Position numbers and translations under genes: made by a program | In this document: positions 18,567 through 26,067 of the stretch, in pieces | Layout: the number at the start of each line of letters is the position of its first letter | Numbering within the stretch: the first letter of the stretch is position 1 | Notes under the pieces: model-generated | Told to the model about the DNA's origin: nothing | Seen by the model: the letters and a program-made list of their open reading frames with translations, nothing else | Databases searched by the model: none | DNA from: Dyadobacter sp. 676 | Lineage (GTDB): Bacteria > Bacteroidota > Bacteroidia > Cytophagales > Spirosomataceae | Assembly: GCF_040448675.1 (NCBI RefSeq) | Contig: NZ_CP159289.1 | Coordinates: forward strand, 3,559,001 to 3,623,000 | Direction of reading: 5' to 3' | DNA length: 64,000 nt

Positions 18567-20441
18567 ATGCAGCAGACCTTCTTTTTTCAGGCAATGATAT
18601 ACCTGGCGGCCGCGGTCGTGATGGTGCCTATTGCAAAGCGGCTTGGGCTGGGATCGGTGCTCGGGTACCTGGTGGCAGGGGTGATTATCGGTCCGGCTGG
18701 TTTGAAATTCATTGGAATGGAGGGCCAGGACATCATGCATTTCGCCGAGTTCGGGGTCGTGATGATGCTTTTTGTAATTGGCCTCGAACTGGAACCCTCG
18801 CGCTTGTGGCGCTTGCGCAAGAGCATAGCCGGCCTCGGAGGGTTGCAGGTGGGTGTTACTACGGTGATAGTTGCAGGCATCGCCATGCTTTTCGGGGTAA
18901 GCTGGAAGGAGGCGCTTGCCCTGGGGATGATCGTCGCGATGTCGTCTACCGCGATTGTAATGCAGACATTGCATGAAAAAGGCTGGCTGAAAACGGTAGC
19001 CGGCCAGAGCTCGTTTGCAGTGCTGTTGTTCCAGGACCTCGCGATTATCCCTATGCTCGCGTTGTTTCCGTTGCTGGCAGAACATGCAGCGCCGGCAGGC
19101 GGGCACGGTGATGGCGGATCGCTGGTAAGCTCGCTACCGGCATGGCAGCAGGCGGTGGTCGTTTTATTATCGGTTTCGGCGATTGTCGTAACCGGGAAAT
19201 ACCTCTTACGACCTGTTTTCCGCACAATGGCGCGCACCGCATTGCGGGAAATGTTTACCGCCACAGCGTTGCTGCTGGTCGTGGGTATCGCAGTGCTGAT
19301 GACTTCCGTCGGTTTAAGTCCCGCTCTCGGCGCATTTGTGGCGGGTGTCGTACTCGCCAATAGCGAATACCGGCACGAGCTCGAAAGCTCCATCGACCCG
19401 TTCAAGGGATTACTATTGGGGCTGTTCTTCATTTCCGTCGGTTCGTCTATCGACTTCGTACTGGTGGTTTCAAAGCCCATGGCGATCATTGGGTTAGTGG
19501 CCGGGCTGATGGTGCTGAAAATGATCATTCTTTTTGTTTTGGGTAAAATATTCGAGGTAAGGAATGCACAGAATTTCATTTTCAGCATTGGCCTTAGCCA
19601 GATCGGGGAATTTGCGTTCGTGTTGCTCAGTTTCTCGGTTCAGCATGGGGTGTTGGGGAAAGAACTGTCCGATACGATGACGGCCGTTGTAGCCATTAGC
19701 ATGGCCATGACACCGCTGGCGATGATTATTAACGAGAAATTCATACTGACCCGTTTCTGCCTTGTGAGCGCGGGCTTGCAGGCGCCGCAGCGGCCCAGCG
19801 ATGTGGAAGAGGAGGACAATCCGGTGATCATAGCCGGCTATGGACATTTCGGGAATACGATCGGACGTTTTTTGCGGGCGAATGGCGTAGAAGCGACGGT
19901 TCTCGACAACGACAGCGACAATGTGGATTTCCTGCGCAGAATGGGCCTGAAAGTATATTACGGTGACGCTACGCGCTACGAGCTGCTGGATATTGCCGGG
20001 GCAAGCCGCGCGCAAATGATCATCATTGCGATCAGCGACGAGGAAAAACGGCTGGAATTGATCGAAACCGTGAAAAAGCATTTTCCTAACCTGCACATGC
20101 TGGTGCGCTCTACCAACCGTAACGACGCTTATGACCTTATGAACGCGGGTATGATGCATATTTACCGGGAAACTTTCGACACGAGTTTAAGATTGGGGGT
20201 CGACGCGCTGAAACTGCTCGGTCACCGGGCGCATGAAGCCACACGAATGGCCAAAACATTTTTTATTCATGACGAAAGGACATTGAAGCACCTGTCGAGC
20301 ATCCGGAATGACGAGGAATATATTCACGCGGCGCGCCAGCATATGGAAGAGCTGGAAATGATTATGCAAGCCGACAGGGAAGCGGTGCATTTGAACGCGC
20401 TGGCAGGCTGGGACCGCAAGGCGGAAGCGGAAACGGCCTGA
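18567..20441 (+). CDS. KefB/KefC-type monovalent cation:proton antiporter-2 family protein
   Basis: 624 residues. The N-terminal half has about twelve membrane segments of the CPA2 exchanger domain, with GLELEPSRLWRLRKSI and LSPALGAFVAGVVLAN. From about residue 410 a cytoplasmic RCK/TrkA-N domain follows (PVIIAGYGHFGNTIGRFLRA, a Rossmann loop), then a C-terminal tail. Such proteins release potassium in exchange for protons when triggered by glutathione adducts in proteobacteria, which acidifies the cytoplasm and protects against electrophiles. In this phylum the thiol may be bacillithiol or another compound. It lies 11 bases behind its probable KefF-like activator. The polypeptide is intact, unlike the two genes before it. 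Confidence 0.92.
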   Translation: MQQTFFFQAMIYLAAAVVMVPIAKRLGLGSVLGYLVAGVIIGPAGLKFIGMEGQDIMHFAEFGVVMMLFVIGLELEPSRLWRLRKSIAGLGGLQVGVTTVIVAGIAMLFGVSWKEALALGMIVAMSSTAIVMQTLHEKGWLKTVAGQSSFAVLLFQDLAIIPMLALFPLLAEHAAPAGGHGDGGSLVSSLPAWQQAVVVLLSVSAIVVTGKYLLRPVFRTMARTALREMFTATALLLVVGIAVLMTSVGLSPALGAFVAGVVLANSEYRHELESSIDPFKGLLLGLFFISVGSSIDFVLVVSKPMAIIGLVAGLMVLKMIILFVLGKIFEVRNAQNFIFSIGLSQIGEFAFVLLSFSVQHGVLGKELSDTMTAVVAISMAMTPLAMIINEKFILTRFCLVSAGLQAPQRPSDVEEEDNPVIIAGYGHFGNTIGRFLRANGVEATVLDNDSDNVDFLRRMGLKVYYGDATRYELLDIAGASRAQMIIIAISDEEKRLELIETVKKHFPNLHMLVRSTNRNDAYDLMNAGMMHIYRETFDTSLRLGVDALKLLGHRAHEATRMAKTFFIHDERTLKHLSSIRNDEEYIHAARQHMEELEMIMQADREAVHLNALAGWDRKAEAETA

Positions 20442-20447
20442 TTGGGT

Positions 20448-21837
20448 TCAGGAAGCCATACGGGTACCGTTCGTCGCCTTTTCCCAAAGCCAGCCCGCCG
20501 CCATTCCCGAGAGGCTGGCCAGAAGGCCGTAAATCAGGGCCGGGTATTCGGTTTCTATAAAAACACAAACAAGCCAGACCACCAACCCGGTCACCATCGA
20601 CAGTATACAGCCGAGCGAATTGCTGCTTTTCCAGTAAAGCCCCGCTGCCAAAGGCACAAACAACGACACCAGGCTGAATGCCGACGATTCGGCTACGAGT
20701 TCAAAAATACTTTCCCGCGTCGAGGCCATGAAGATGCACACCACTGTGATGCCGACGATGCCTGTACGGATGATTTTCAACAATTGCCGGTCGTTCAGGT
20801 CCGGTTTGAAGAACTTGAAAATATTTTCCCCCAGGACTACCGCCGGCGCCATAATTGCGCTGCTGGTGGTACTGAGAATGGCCGATACCAATGCGCCGAA
20901 GAAAAGGATTTGAAGTGGCAGGTTCATATGTTTTAAAACCATATTCGGGATGATCATCTGGCCGTCCGCTTCTTCTCCGGGATACAAATGATGCCCGCAG
21001 AGTCCGATGAAGAGCGGCAGTAATGCGATCGTCAGGTACATCAGGGATGACAGAAGCGTCGATTGCACCGAAACGCGGGCCGATTTCGCGGACATTACCC
21101 GCTGAAAAACATCCTGTTGCGGGATCGACCCCAGCCCGATTGTGATCCAGGCCGCGAAATATTCGAGATGCCCTTTGAGAGTATTCTCAGGGAAAAAGCG
21201 GAAAAAACCTTTCGGGGCGGCGTCGATCAGAGGCTGGAAACCACCGACTTTTACGTACAACACCGCCGCGACAATGAGCAGGCCTGCGACGATCATGACC
21301 GTTTGCACAAAATCCGTGATTGATATCGACCACATACCGCCCCAGATCGTATAAAGAATCACGACAAAAGAACTCGCCAGAATACACACCAGCAGCGACC
21401 AGCCCAGCACTACTTTCAGCACGATACCCATGGCGAGCAACTGGGCGGCGATCCAACTGAAATAGGACGGGATAATGAGAATAGCGGAAAGCAGTTCGGC
21501 ATGGCGTCCGTAGCGCAGCCTGAAAAAATCACAAAATGTGATAATATTCATTTTGTAAAATCTTCGGGCAAAGAATATCCCCACCAAGAAAAGGCATAAC
21601 GATGCTCCGAAAGGATCTTCGATAACCCCCCAGTACACCGTGCTCGACAAACTCGGTGGGCGCCCCCATGATCGTCTCCGACCCGAACCAGGTTGCAAAT
21701 GTAGCGGAAGCCGCCAGGATCAGCGGCAACTGCCTTCCCGCGAGCACAAAATCCTGCGTGGAATTGATCCTTCCGGAGGCCCAGAGACCGATTCCCAGGT
21801 TCGCGAGCAGGTATGCCAGGATAGAGAAGGCCAACAT
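20448..21837 (-). CDS. sodium:solute symporter family protein (frameshifted at a G6 run)
   Basis: Starts at ATG 21837 (MLAFSILAYLLANLGIGLWAS) and continues through FATWFGSETIMGAPTEFVEH. It then changes frame at GGGGGG (minus strand, 21626-21631) and continues as VIEDPFGASLCLFLVGIFFARRFYKMN to the C-terminus. Five Gs would restore one protein of about 462 residues. About thirteen membrane segments and the ATWFGSET and RFYK-type motifs place it in the SSS family, which imports sugars, amino acids or carboxylates with sodium. The substrate is unknown. It is convergent with the antiporter gene at six bases. A possible small gene ends four bases before its start. Confidence 0.87.
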
Positions 21838-21841
21838 GTTT

Positions 21842-21946
21842 TCAGGCTTTCTGGTGTTCTGCACTCCACTGCGTGGCTGCGCTGACGGTACTTATTTCCC
21901 GGAAAATGGACGGGCTTAATTCGATGTCAGTAAATGTTTTACTCAT
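21842..21946 (-). CDS. possible small ORF (34 aa) coupled to the symporter
   Basis: ATG 21946 opens a frame MSKTFTDIELSPSIFREIST and on to SAEHQKA, with TGA at 21842-21844. The symporter ATG begins four bases later, an arrangement typical of translational coupling. It resembles no family I know and could be the remnant of a longer gene or a leader peptide. Support is the spacing only. Confidence 0.3.
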   Translation of the reverse strand: MSKTFTDIELSPSIFREISTVSAATQWSAEHQKA

Positions 21947-22115
21947 TTAGTCGAAGTTTTGTAACAAGCATCGTTGCCGTGGAGAATGGTATTTTAACGG
22001 GTATAGCACCTGATATTCAAAGTCCGATGATCCGTGGCTCCGAATTCGGTACCGCGATAATAACCGGCATGGAGCCGGCCCACGGGGCATACATCCACAA
22101 CTGCAAAATAAAAAG

Positions 22116-22160
22116 AAAAGGCCGGATAAACGTGGCTTTGTGCACAGTATCCGGCCTTTT
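22116..22160 (-). terminator. Rho-independent terminator after the 22178 lipoprotein gene
   Basis: A perfect 13-bp stem (AAAAGGCCGGATA with TATCCGGCCTTTT) around a 19-base loop. On the minus strand the stem ends in CCTTTTCTTTT. It lies 18 bases after the stop codon of the small lipoprotein gene. The rest of the 21947-22177 gap shows nothing else. Confidence 0.88.
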
Positions 22161-22177
22161 ATTGAAAGACTTAATAA

Positions 22178-22474
22178 TTATCTGGGTCCGCGGCGATGTC
22201 CGTTTTGTCCGTAACGGTCGCTCCGGCGATATTGTTTGCGGTAAGCACGGTCGTCGTGCCGGCGGTATTTGTGGCGGTCGGCATAGATGATGCGCCGCGG
22301 GGCCGGTTTCACAACCACGACACGTGGTGGCGGAGGGGGAACGTGGTAATACCTGTACCCGTGCCGGTAACCGTAGTCATAGCCCGGGCTATAGGAACGG
22401 TAAGTACAGGACGATATGGAAACAGCTGCGATCAACGTCATGACGACCGGCAACCAAATTCTGTTCTTTTTCAC
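22178..22474 (-). CDS. small tyrosine/arginine/proline-rich lipoprotein
   Basis: 98 residues. The signal peptide is followed by a lipobox ending in VSISSC, so the protein should be lipid-anchored in the envelope. The mature part is very unusual in composition: YGYRHGYRYYHVPPPPPRVV, then a stretch rich in arginine, tyrosine and histidine (RHKYRRHDDRAYRKQYRRSD). Similar short basic Y/R-rich lipoproteins are frequent in Bacteroidota but have no known function; binding to cell wall or nucleic acid is conceivable because of the charge. It has its own strong terminator. Confidence 0.75.
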   Translation of the reverse strand: MKKNRIWLPVVMTLIAAVSISSCTYRSYSPGYDYGYRHGYRYYHVPPPPPRVVVVKPAPRRIIYADRHKYRRHDDRAYRKQYRRSDRYGQNGHRRGPR

Positions 22475-22561
22475 GGTTCTGGTTCATTTTGTACTGTTCA
22501 AAGAACGAATTGAATAGGCGAATAGTGCCGTAAGGAAAGTGAATCGACAGCGCTTACCGAG

Positions 22562-22670
22562 TTATCCACATTGTGGATTTCTTTTAAATATCGGTCAATT
22601 ATCTGATAATGAATGTATTTTGAAGTTGTTAACAAGTTATTCACATTTTGACTGTGGATAACTTGTTAAC
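22562..22670. promoter_or_regulatory. DnaA-box cluster in two palindromes (possible replication origin or DnaA-controlled site)
   Basis: Four DnaA-box-like sequences lie in the 207-base gap 22475-22681. TTATCCACA at 22562-22570 is part of the palindrome ATCCACA-T-TGTGGAT (22564-22578). TTATTCACA at 22637-22645 and TGTGGATAA at 22653-22661 are the two halves of a long inverted repeat, GTTAACAAGTTAT...ATAACTTGTTAAC (22628-22670). Between the pairs lies AT-rich DNA. This is the expected build of a small oriC. Against it, conserved genes to the right (ffh, typA, pyk, priA, dnaG) all point toward the site rather than away from it. Confidence 0.5.
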
Positions 22671-22681
22671 AAATATTGGGA

Positions 22682-22981
22682 TTATGCTTCCACGTCGTAG
22701 ATAAGCACACGTTCCCAGAGGTGAGCGCATTCTTCCACGAATTTTTTGTGGAGCGGATGTACCTGGTATGCGTCATGAGCGGCTTCGTCCTTGAAAATCA
22801 GTATCTCGGCAAAGTCATAAGTGGCGTCGATGACAGGTCTGCGGGTCGCAGCCGGAGAACCGATATAAGCCGATTCGATGGATTCGATTGCTTCGAGTGA
22901 TTTGATGCCGGCCAGCAGGGCTTGTCTTGCTTCTTCGTTGTCCTTTTCCTTCAACCAGAAGAATACATTATGGATAAACAT
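22682..22981 (-). CDS. Dabb family protein (stress-responsive A/B barrel domain)
   Basis: 99 residues, the complete length of one Dabb domain. The start MFIHNVFFWLKEKDNEEARQ has the conserved H and F/W-L pattern of the first strand. DFAEILIFKDEAAHDAYQ, then HPLHKKFVEECAHLW, is the typical second half of the dimeric alpha+beta barrel. Functions of the family vary, from plant stress proteins to bacterial cyclases, and none can be assigned here. It lies 29 bases after the histidine kinase gene on the same strand and just beside the DnaA-box cluster. Confidence 0.9.
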   Translation of the reverse strand: MFIHNVFFWLKEKDNEEARQALLAGIKSLEAIESIESAYIGSPAATRRPVIDATYDFAEILIFKDEAAHDAYQVHPLHKKFVEECAHLWERVLIYDVEA

Positions 22982-23010
22982 GAATTATGGTTTATGGTGT
23001 TAGAAATTAA

Positions 23011-24102
23011 TTATGGATTCGATTGATTGACGGCATCGTCCGTTTTTCCTTCCGGGAGCTGCTGGTGATAAGCCTTTTCGAGCTTGAACGAAAACGTGGT
23101 ACCCTTGTCGGGCTTGGACATGACGGCAATTTTGGTATCATGGGCATTCAATATATGTTTTACAATGGCAAGTCCCAAGCCCGTGCCGCCAATTTCTTTG
23201 CTCCGGCTTTTATCGATCCGGTAGAAACGCTCGAAAATGCGGTTCAAATGTTCATGGGGAATGCCGGGTCCGTTGTCCTTCACTTCCACCTCGATATATT
23301 TTTTGCTTTCGCTGAAATGCACGATTACTTTGCCGTTTTCATTGCCGTATTTAATGGCATTCTCGATGAGGTTCAGCATGACCTGCTGCATCCGGTCGGC
23401 ATCGGCCTTTACCCATACTTCCGGCATGTCTTCTGGTTTAACTTTCAATGCCACATTTCGGCTTTTGGCGATATTTTCGAGCCTGCTGAAAATGCCGACC
23501 GTAAGATGCCGGATATCGATCGGGACGATGTTCATTTTAATGTCGCCCGTCTCCATCTGCGAGAGCACGAGCAGGTCCTTTACCAAAACATCCAGACTGT
23601 CGAGATTCTTCGCCGCCTTCCTCAGGAACCGTTCGCGTACGTTTTCGTCTTCCATCGCACCGTCGAGCAGTGTGTGGATAAAGCCTTGCGCCGCGAAAAT
23701 CGGCGTTTTGAATTCATGTGAAACATCGGCCAGAAATTCCCTGCGAAACAATTCCAGCTTTTTGAGCTCGTCAATCTCCTTTTGTTTTTTGGTTACATAA
23801 ACAAAGATCTCGTCGTTGATCGTCTTCAAGGGATTCGATTCACGGATAAGTTTTTTGCGCGGAGCCATATTAAAATCCTTCATTTTCAGCTTGTGGATCG
23901 TGCGGTACATCTTGTTGACTTCACGGAAAACAAGGATATCGACGGCGTAAAGCACGAGGAAAAACGAGGAAATAAAGGACGAAATAGCCGAAACGAAGAG
24001 CATCCCTTTCGAAACGCCATCGACAAACGCCAGGAATGTAGTGGTAATAAGCGAAATCAGGAACGCCAGGATGACGGCAATGAAACGGGGACTTAGCGAC
24101 AT
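23011..24102 (-). CDS. membrane sensor histidine kinase
   Basis: 363 residues. Two adjacent membrane segments (FIAVILAFLISLITTTFLAF and MLFVSAISSFISSFFLVLYAV) leave almost no periplasmic loop. A short linker leads to the HisKA domain with phospho-accepting H129 in DVSHEFKTP. The ATPase domain shows the N-box NLIENAIKYG, G1 DNGPGIP, F-box FERFYRIDKSRS and G2 GGTGLGLAIVK. The layout is PhoR-like. No response regulator gene lies beside it, so its partner is elsewhere. With no sensor loop it may sense the membrane or a partner protein. A strong hairpin lies in its 5' leader. Confidence 0.92.
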   Translation of the reverse strand: MSLSPRFIAVILAFLISLITTTFLAFVDGVSKGMLFVSAISSFISSFFLVLYAVDILVFREVNKMYRTIHKLKMKDFNMAPRKKLIRESNPLKTINDEIFVYVTKKQKEIDELKKLELFRREFLADVSHEFKTPIFAAQGFIHTLLDGAMEDENVRERFLRKAAKNLDSLDVLVKDLLVLSQMETGDIKMNIVPIDIRHLTVGIFSRLENIAKSRNVALKVKPEDMPEVWVKADADRMQQVMLNLIENAIKYGNENGKVIVHFSESKKYIEVEVKDNGPGIPHEHLNRIFERFYRIDKSRSKEIGGTGLGLAIVKHILNAHDTKIAVMSKPDKGTTFSFKLEKAYHQQLPEGKTDDAVNQSNP

Positions 24103-24117
24103 GATACTTTAAAGCTT

Positions 24118-24151
24118 GCTGCACGCCGGGGCGTGTTCTCCGGCATGCAGC
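24118..24151 (-). other. stable hairpin in the 5' leader of the histidine kinase gene
   Basis: GCTGCACGCCGG pairs with CCGGCATGCAGC (12-bp stem with one mismatch) around ten bases. It ends 15 bases before the kinase start codon. No T-run follows on either strand, so a terminator is unlikely. It may be a leader structure or a protein site. Confidence 0.45.
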
Positions 24152-24248
24152 GAGTCGATTGAGATTTTAGCCTTAAAGTTAACACTTTGAAGCCGGTTTA
24201 GATTCGGTTCCGCTTCCGAAGTGGCTTGTTAAGAAATTGTTAAGCGTG

Positions 24249-24470
24249 GTCATTTATTGTCAGGTGTAGTCAGGTGTGGTCATTTATTGTCAGGGAGTCA
24301 TGGATTGTCAGGTGTGGTTAGGAATAGCCAGGTGTTGGTATTTGTGGTTAATAGCATTTTAAAGCTGCCTCTGACCAACACCCGACCAACACCCGACCAT
24401 TCCTGACTATACTTGACCATACCTGACAATAAATGACCATACCTGACCAAACTTGACCAAATCTGACAAT
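24249..24470. repeat. inverted array of degenerate 10-base repeats
   Basis: The left arm (24249-24346) is a run of ten units, nearly all exactly 10 bases, with the theme GTCAGGTGTG: GTCATTTATT, GTCAGGTGTA, GTCAGGTGTG, GTCATTTATT, GTCAGGGA, GTCATGGATT, GTCAGGTGTG, GTTAGGAATA, GCCAGGTGTT, GGTATTTGTG. After about 25 unique bases the right arm (24371-24470) has the same units in reverse orientation: CAACACCCGAC twice (11 bases), CATTCCTGAC, TATACTTGAC, CATACCTGAC, AATAAATGAC, CATACCTGAC, CAAACTTGAC, CAAATCTGAC. The special unit GTCATTTATT occurs in both arms. It nearly fills the gap between the kinase and glutamate dehydrogenase genes. Function unknown. Confidence 0.85.
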
Positions 24471-24497
24471 CCAATCTACATCCGACGCCGAACGACC

Positions 24498-25772
24498 TTA
24501 AAATCCGCCCCGATACTTGTATGTGCTTGCTACTTTATCGATTGCGACGATGTATGCGGCAATGCGTAGCGACACCTTATATTTCAACGACGTTTCGTAC
24601 ACTTTGTCGAAGGCGTCCTTCATGATGCGGTCGGTACGGCGGTTAATGCGTTCGAGCGTCCATTTGTAGCCAATACGGTTTTGGACCCATTCGAAATAGG
24701 AAACGGTTACGCCGCCTGCATTCGCGAGAATGTCGGGCACCACCATAATGCCTTTTTCATTGATAATGTCGTCGGCTTTGGCGGAAGTAGGCCCATTGGC
24801 GCCTTCCACGATCAGCCGCGCCTGGATACCGGCCACATTTTTGCGGGTGATGACATCTTCTTTCGCCGCAGGTACGAGCACATCGACGGGCAATGTAAAC
24901 AGGTCGTCGCCCGAGATGGGTTCCGCTTTGGCATAACCTTCCAATGATCCTTTGTTAGCGTCGCGATAGGCGATGGCATCGGCCACATCGATTCCCTTGG
25001 CATTATAATATGCGCCCGAAATGTCGCTGATTGCGTGAATAGCCACGCCGCGTTCCCGCAGGAGCAGGGCCGCGTGCGAGCCTACGTTGCCGAAACCCTG
25101 GACCGCCGCCGTGGCACGATAGGGGTTAATGCGAAGCTTCTCCATCCCGGCCAGTGCGGATACCATTACACCGCGGCCGGTCGCTTCGGTTCGGCCCAGC
25201 GAGCCGCCGAGGACGAGCGGTTTGCCCGTTACCACAGCCGGGATCGTCATGCCCTTCGATTTGGAATATTCATCCATCAGCCACGCCATCTCGCGCGGAC
25301 CAGTGCCCATGTCGGGCGCGGGAATATCCTGGTCGGGGCCGAAAACATCGAGTAATGCGGTCGTGTAGGCACGCATAAGGCGTTCGATTTCTCCGGGGGA
25401 CATTTCGCGCGGGTTACATGCGACGCCCCCCTTCGCACCGCCATAGGGAATGTCCACTACCGCACATTTCCAGGTCATCCAGGCCGCCAATGCACGTACT
25501 TCGTCCAGATTTACGTCGGGATCGAAACGTATCCCACCCTTGCTCGGGCCGAGAATGGTGGAGTGGATCACACGATAGCCTTCGAAAGTCCGGATTTCGC
25601 CGGAATCCATCGTTACGGGCAGCCCTACCGTGACTTGTTTGCGGGGGACTTTGAGGATATAATACATTTCTTCGGAGATGCCGAGCAAGTCTACGGCCTT
25701 ATCGAATCGCTGCATCATTGACTCCAACGGATTGTCTTTATCCTTAATCGGAGCTGGTTCTATGTAAGACAT
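24498..25772 (-). CDS. gdhA: glutamate dehydrogenase (Glu/Leu/Phe/Val dehydrogenase family)
   Basis: 424 residues, the size of the hexameric enzymes. The substrate region has GPSKGGIRFDPDVNLDEVRA and the catalytic lysine stretch PYGGAKGGVACNP. The Rossmann domain has AAVQGFGNVGSHAALLLRE and the late motif LIVEGANGPTSAKAD. It interconverts glutamate with 2-oxoglutarate and ammonia in the cytoplasm. NAD versus NADP preference cannot be judged reliably. A small palindrome (CTCGG-tatgt-CCGAG, 25812-25826 region) lies in the upstream gap, and the decamer array lies directly after the stop codon. Leucine or phenylalanine dehydrogenase activity is unlikely given the length. Confidence 0.92.
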   Translation of the reverse strand: MSYIEPAPIKDKDNPLESMMQRFDKAVDLLGISEEMYYILKVPRKQVTVGLPVTMDSGEIRTFEGYRVIHSTILGPSKGGIRFDPDVNLDEVRALAAWMTWKCAVVDIPYGGAKGGVACNPREMSPGEIERLMRAYTTALLDVFGPDQDIPAPDMGTGPREMAWLMDEYSKSKGMTIPAVVTGKPLVLGGSLGRTEATGRGVMVSALAGMEKLRINPYRATAAVQGFGNVGSHAALLLRERGVAIHAISDISGAYYNAKGIDVADAIAYRDANKGSLEGYAKAEPISGDDLFTLPVDVLVPAAKEDVITRKNVAGIQARLIVEGANGPTSAKADDIINEKGIMVVPDILANAGGVTVSYFEWVQNRIGYKWTLERINRRTDRIMKDAFDKVYETSLKYKVSLRIAAYIVAIDKVASTYKYRGGF

Positions 25773-26012
25773 TATTTGATTTATAATATGTTGATAATAA
25801 ATTAGTTATCTCGGTATGTCCGAGCTGGCGATACAAACTACGCTATTTGCTGGTATAAAAGCAAAAAACTAGTTTTTCTTGAAATAGTAATAAAAAATGG
25901 CTGGCATAGAATGTTTCAGGGGAGTGACAAACGCTAAAATTATACCGGGGAATTTAGCGATTATCCCAAATTTTGTGGCGGGATCGGGGCAAAAGGTGAA
26001 ATGCAGAAAAAA

Positions 26013-26044
26013 TAAAAAAAGGAGACAGAATTTGCCTCCTTTTC
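26013..26044 (-). terminator. Rho-independent terminator after typA
   Basis: On the minus strand AAAAGGAG-gcaaattctgt-CTCCTTTT is followed by TTTATTTTTT. It begins 24 bases after the typA stop. The remaining gap to the glutamate dehydrogenase start (25773-26012) contains only AT-rich sequence and no gene I can support. Confidence 0.88.
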
Positions 26045-26067
26045 GGGTTTGGAATATCGGACCTTTC

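Noticed and set aside
18587..19588. 333-codon minus-strand frame
   Set aside because: It is opposite the KefC-like gene, has a low-complexity serine/threonine composition and matches no family pattern.
24249..24470. CRISPR array
   Set aside because: Units are 10 bases, degenerate, without unique spacers, and occur in two opposite orientations. No cas genes are present.
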